Assembly (NCBI GenBank): GCA_014379045.1
Contig: JACMMK010000043.1
Span: forward strand, 1 to 6,646
Reading direction: 5' to 3'
DNA from: Burkholderiales bacterium
GTDB lineage: Bacteria > Pseudomonadota > Gammaproteobacteria > Burkholderiales > CAIKXV01
DNA length: 6,646 nucleotides
The translations under genes and the position numbers were made by a program. Shown here one piece after another: positions 5,388-6,646 of the stretch (position 1 is the first letter of the stretch; each line of letters starts with the position of its first letter). Under the pieces are notes generated by a model that made no database searches, had not been told where the DNA came from, and saw nothing but the letters and a program-made list of their open reading frames with translations.

Positions 5388-6353
5388 TTACTGCGGCTGG
5401 AAGCCGATGTCACGCGCCAGTTTGCCGTAGCGCGCGAAGTCGCGCCGGATCACCTCGCCGAAGAATTCCGGCGACTCGCGTGCGAGGATCAGTCCGCCGA
5501 GCTGCAGCGGGTCGCGCAACTCGGGCAATGCGATCGCGTCGTTGATCGAACGGTTGAGCAGCGTCACGATGTCGCGCGGGGTACCGGTCGGTGCGATGAA
5601 GCCGAACCAGCCGCGCGAGTCGTAACCGGGTAGCGACTCGGCGACCACCGGCACGTCCGGATAGAGCGCGACCCGCGTCGGGTTGGTAAAGCCGAGCAGA
5701 CGCAGGCGCCCGGACTTCACATGCGGCGCCAGCCCGGTGAAACCGTCGATCGCGGCGTCGATCTGTCCCCCCATCAATTCGCCGGCGATCTGTGCCGAGC
5801 CCTTGTAGGGCACGTGTAGATACTTGAACCCCGCCTGCAGCCGGAAATCCTCGAATGCGAGGTGCGGGAAGCCGCCTTCGCCGTTGGTGCCGACGGTCAG
5901 CTTGCCCGGGTTCGAACGCGCGTAGGTGATCAGATCCTTCGCGGTCTTGAACGGCACACTCGGATGGACCGCGATCGCCAGATAGTTGGTCGCGATCAGC
6001 GCCACCGGAGTGAAATCCTTCAGCGGGTCGTAGCCGATCTTCTTGTAGGTATGCGGTGCGACGACGAGGTTGCCGCCTTGACCGAAGGCCAGCGTGTAAC
6101 CATCGGCAGGCGCCTTCGCGGCGATCTCCAGACCGAGTTGCCCCGCCGCGCCCGGACGGTTGTCGACCAGCACCGGTTGCCCGTGGCGCTCGGTCAGTTT
6201 TGGACCGACCAGCCGCGCCACGATGTCGCCGGTGTTTCCGGGTGGGAAGGGGATGATGACGCGGATCGGCTTGACCGGATAGTTCTGCGCCGACGCAGGC
6301 AGTGCCGCCACTATCAGGACGGCTGCGATGACGGTTGCGGACGCGATGCGCAT
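5388..6353 (-). CDS. Bug-type periplasmic substrate-binding protein (TTT family), receptor 4
   Basis: Fourth solute receptor, 321 residues, on the opposite strand to the other three. The start at 6353 gives a textbook signal peptide, MRIASATVIAAVLIVAALPASA, written here as MRIASATV then a hydrophobic core to residue 22, with cleavage before QNYP. AGGAGA (6363-6368, - strand) lies 9 nt upstream. The frame stays open 58 codons further upstream, but that extension has no ribosome binding site of this quality and would overlap the divergent methyltransferase gene. The second loop is DNRPGAAGQLG (64-74) and later segments include LHVPYKGSAQIAG (179-191). The first ligand loop is atypical: PFPPGNTGDIVAR (35-47) instead of the usual PFxxGGxTDxxAR form found in receptors 1 to 3, so its ligand contacts may differ. 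The mature protein has no cysteine. It is followed on the same strand by the DUF1993 gene. Ligand unknown. Confidence 0.92.
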   Translation of the reverse strand: MRIASATVIAAVLIVAALPASAQNYPVKPIRVIIPFPPGNTGDIVARLVGPKLTERHGQPVLVDNRPGAAGQLGLEIAAKAPADGYTLAFGQGGNLVVAPHTYKKIGYDPLKDFTPVALIATNYLAIAVHPSVPFKTAKDLITYARSNPGKLTVGTNGEGGFPHLAFEDFRLQAGFKYLHVPYKGSAQIAGELMGGQIDAAIDGFTGLAPHVKSGRLRLLGFTNPTRVALYPDVPVVAESLPGYDSRGWFGFIAPTGTPRDIVTLLNRSINDAIALPELRDPLQLGGLILARESPEFFGEVIRRDFARYGKLARDIGFQPQ

Positions 6354-6362
6354 GGTCGAACG

Positions 6363-6368
6363 TCTCCT
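6363..6368 (-). promoter_or_regulatory. Ribosome binding site of receptor 4
   Basis: The - strand reads AGGAGA 9 nt before the ATG at 6353. This fixes the start over longer in-frame alternatives upstream. Confidence 0.7.
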
Positions 6369-6394
6369 CGAGCTCGGTGCGATGGACGGGTGAA

Positions 6395-6400
6395 AGTATA
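6395..6400 (-). promoter_or_regulatory. Candidate -10 element for receptor 4
   Basis: The - strand reads TATACT, a good match to the sigma-70 -10 consensus. It would start transcription near 6388 and give a leader of about 35 nt that includes the ribosome binding site. No convincing -35 hexamer is found 16-18 bp upstream, so the call is tentative. Confidence 0.35.
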
Positions 6401-6428
6401 GGCTGTGCGAGACCCGGCGCGGCGCGAC

Positions 6429-6434
6429 TATCAT
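6429..6434 (+). promoter_or_regulatory. Candidate -10 element for the methyltransferase gene
   Basis: TATCAT lies 7 nt before the ATG at 6442, so transcription from it would begin at or next to the start codon and give a leaderless mRNA. The absence of a Shine-Dalgarno site upstream of this ATG fits. No good -35 is visible, and the element lies mostly in the loop of a 6-bp inverted repeat (6422-6427/6434-6439). Confidence 0.2.
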
Positions 6435-6441
6435 CGCGCGC

Positions 6442-6646
6442 ATGAACGACGTTACCCCGATCACCTCGCGTGCGAACCCGACCTTCCAGCGCCTGCGCCG
6501 CCTCGCGCAAGACCCGCGCGAGCGCACACATAGCCACCGGACGCTGCTCGAAGGCGCGCATCTCGTCGCGTCATGGTGCGCGCGCGACCTGCCGATCCAG
6601 ACGCTCGTGGTCGACGCCGCGCTGTTGGCGTCGCCCGCGCGCGCGC
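6442..6646 (+). CDS. TrmH/SpoU-family RNA 2'-O-ribose methyltransferase, N-terminal fragment
   Basis: The first 68 codons run off the right edge. The sequence has the substrate-binding N-terminal domain typical of SPOUT-class 2'-O-ribose methyltransferases acting on rRNA or tRNA: ITSRANPTFQRLRRLA (7-22) followed by RTLLEGAHLVASW (33-45). The recurring 'ITSxxNPxxKxLRxL...LLEGxHLV' pattern of this family is closely matched. The catalytic knotted domain, with the SAM-binding loops, would lie outside the window. The ATG is chosen because the family pattern begins within a few residues of it. No Shine-Dalgarno sequence precedes it, and a 6-bp inverted repeat (GCGCGA at 6422-6427, TCGCGC at 6434-6439) abuts the start. 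The gene is divergent from receptor 4 with an 88-nt gap and is a housekeeping-type gene probably unrelated to the transport genes. Which RNA position it modifies cannot be told. Confidence 0.85.
   Translation, partial: MNDVTPITSRANPTFQRLRRLAQDPRERTHSHRTLLEGAHLVASWCARDLPIQTLVVDAALLASPARA

Noticed and set aside
4859..5545. 228-residue + strand open frame over the DUF1993 gene
   Set aside because: Shadow of the - strand DUF1993 gene, whose sequence matches the family throughout and has a proper ribosome binding site.
6354..6527. 58-codon N-terminal extension of receptor 4
   Set aside because: The signal peptide begins at 6353 behind a good ribosome binding site, and the extension overlaps the divergent methyltransferase gene.

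Overview
The window is GC-rich chromosomal DNA with strong G/C third-position bias, a tandem pair and further copies of periplasmic 'Bug' receptors, and short gaps between genes. Multiple Bug-type receptors (substrate-binding proteins of the tripartite tricarboxylate transporter, TTT, family) are a hallmark of Burkholderiales such as Bordetella, Cupriavidus and relatives. A betaproteobacterium of that order is therefore the best guess; I cannot name the genus.

Layout. Positions 1-290 hold 2.5 copies of a 117-bp tandem repeat, cut by the left edge. Each copy carries the same perfect 10-bp inverted repeat. Four genes then run on the + strand as a likely operon: Bug receptor 1 (339-1325), Bug receptor 2 (1408-2415, TTG start), a Gfo/Idh/MocA-family NAD(P)-dependent oxidoreductase (2453-3532, GTG start) and Bug receptor 3 (3586-4641). 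A 172-bp convergent gap with a 10-bp inverted repeat separates them from two - strand genes: a DUF1993 protein (5320 to 4814) and, upstream of it, Bug receptor 4 (6353 to 5388). Divergent from receptor 4, the first 68 codons of a TrmH/SpoU-family RNA 2'-O-ribose methyltransferase (6442 onward) run off the right edge.

How the genes may work together. The receptors would capture small carboxylated or otherwise polar ligands in the periplasm, and the cytoplasmic oxidoreductase could act on an imported compound such as a polyol, sugar acid or cyclic diol. No TctA/TctB membrane subunits lie in the window, so the receptors are orphans here and would have to use a transporter encoded elsewhere or act as sensors. 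Ligand and substrate cannot be read from the sequence. Receptors 1 and 2 are a tandem duplication: they align without gaps over 297 residues at about 55% identity (hand count) and share a cysteine pair absent from receptors 3 and 4.

The gene content is mostly ordinary accessory metabolism. The points most worth checking are the hairpin-bearing 117-bp repeat, the receptor cysteine pair, the oxidoreductase's missing catalytic His, and a 14-codon reading frame bridging receptor 2 and the oxidoreductase. I found no CRISPR array, tRNA, rRNA, insertion sequence or recognisable defence system.
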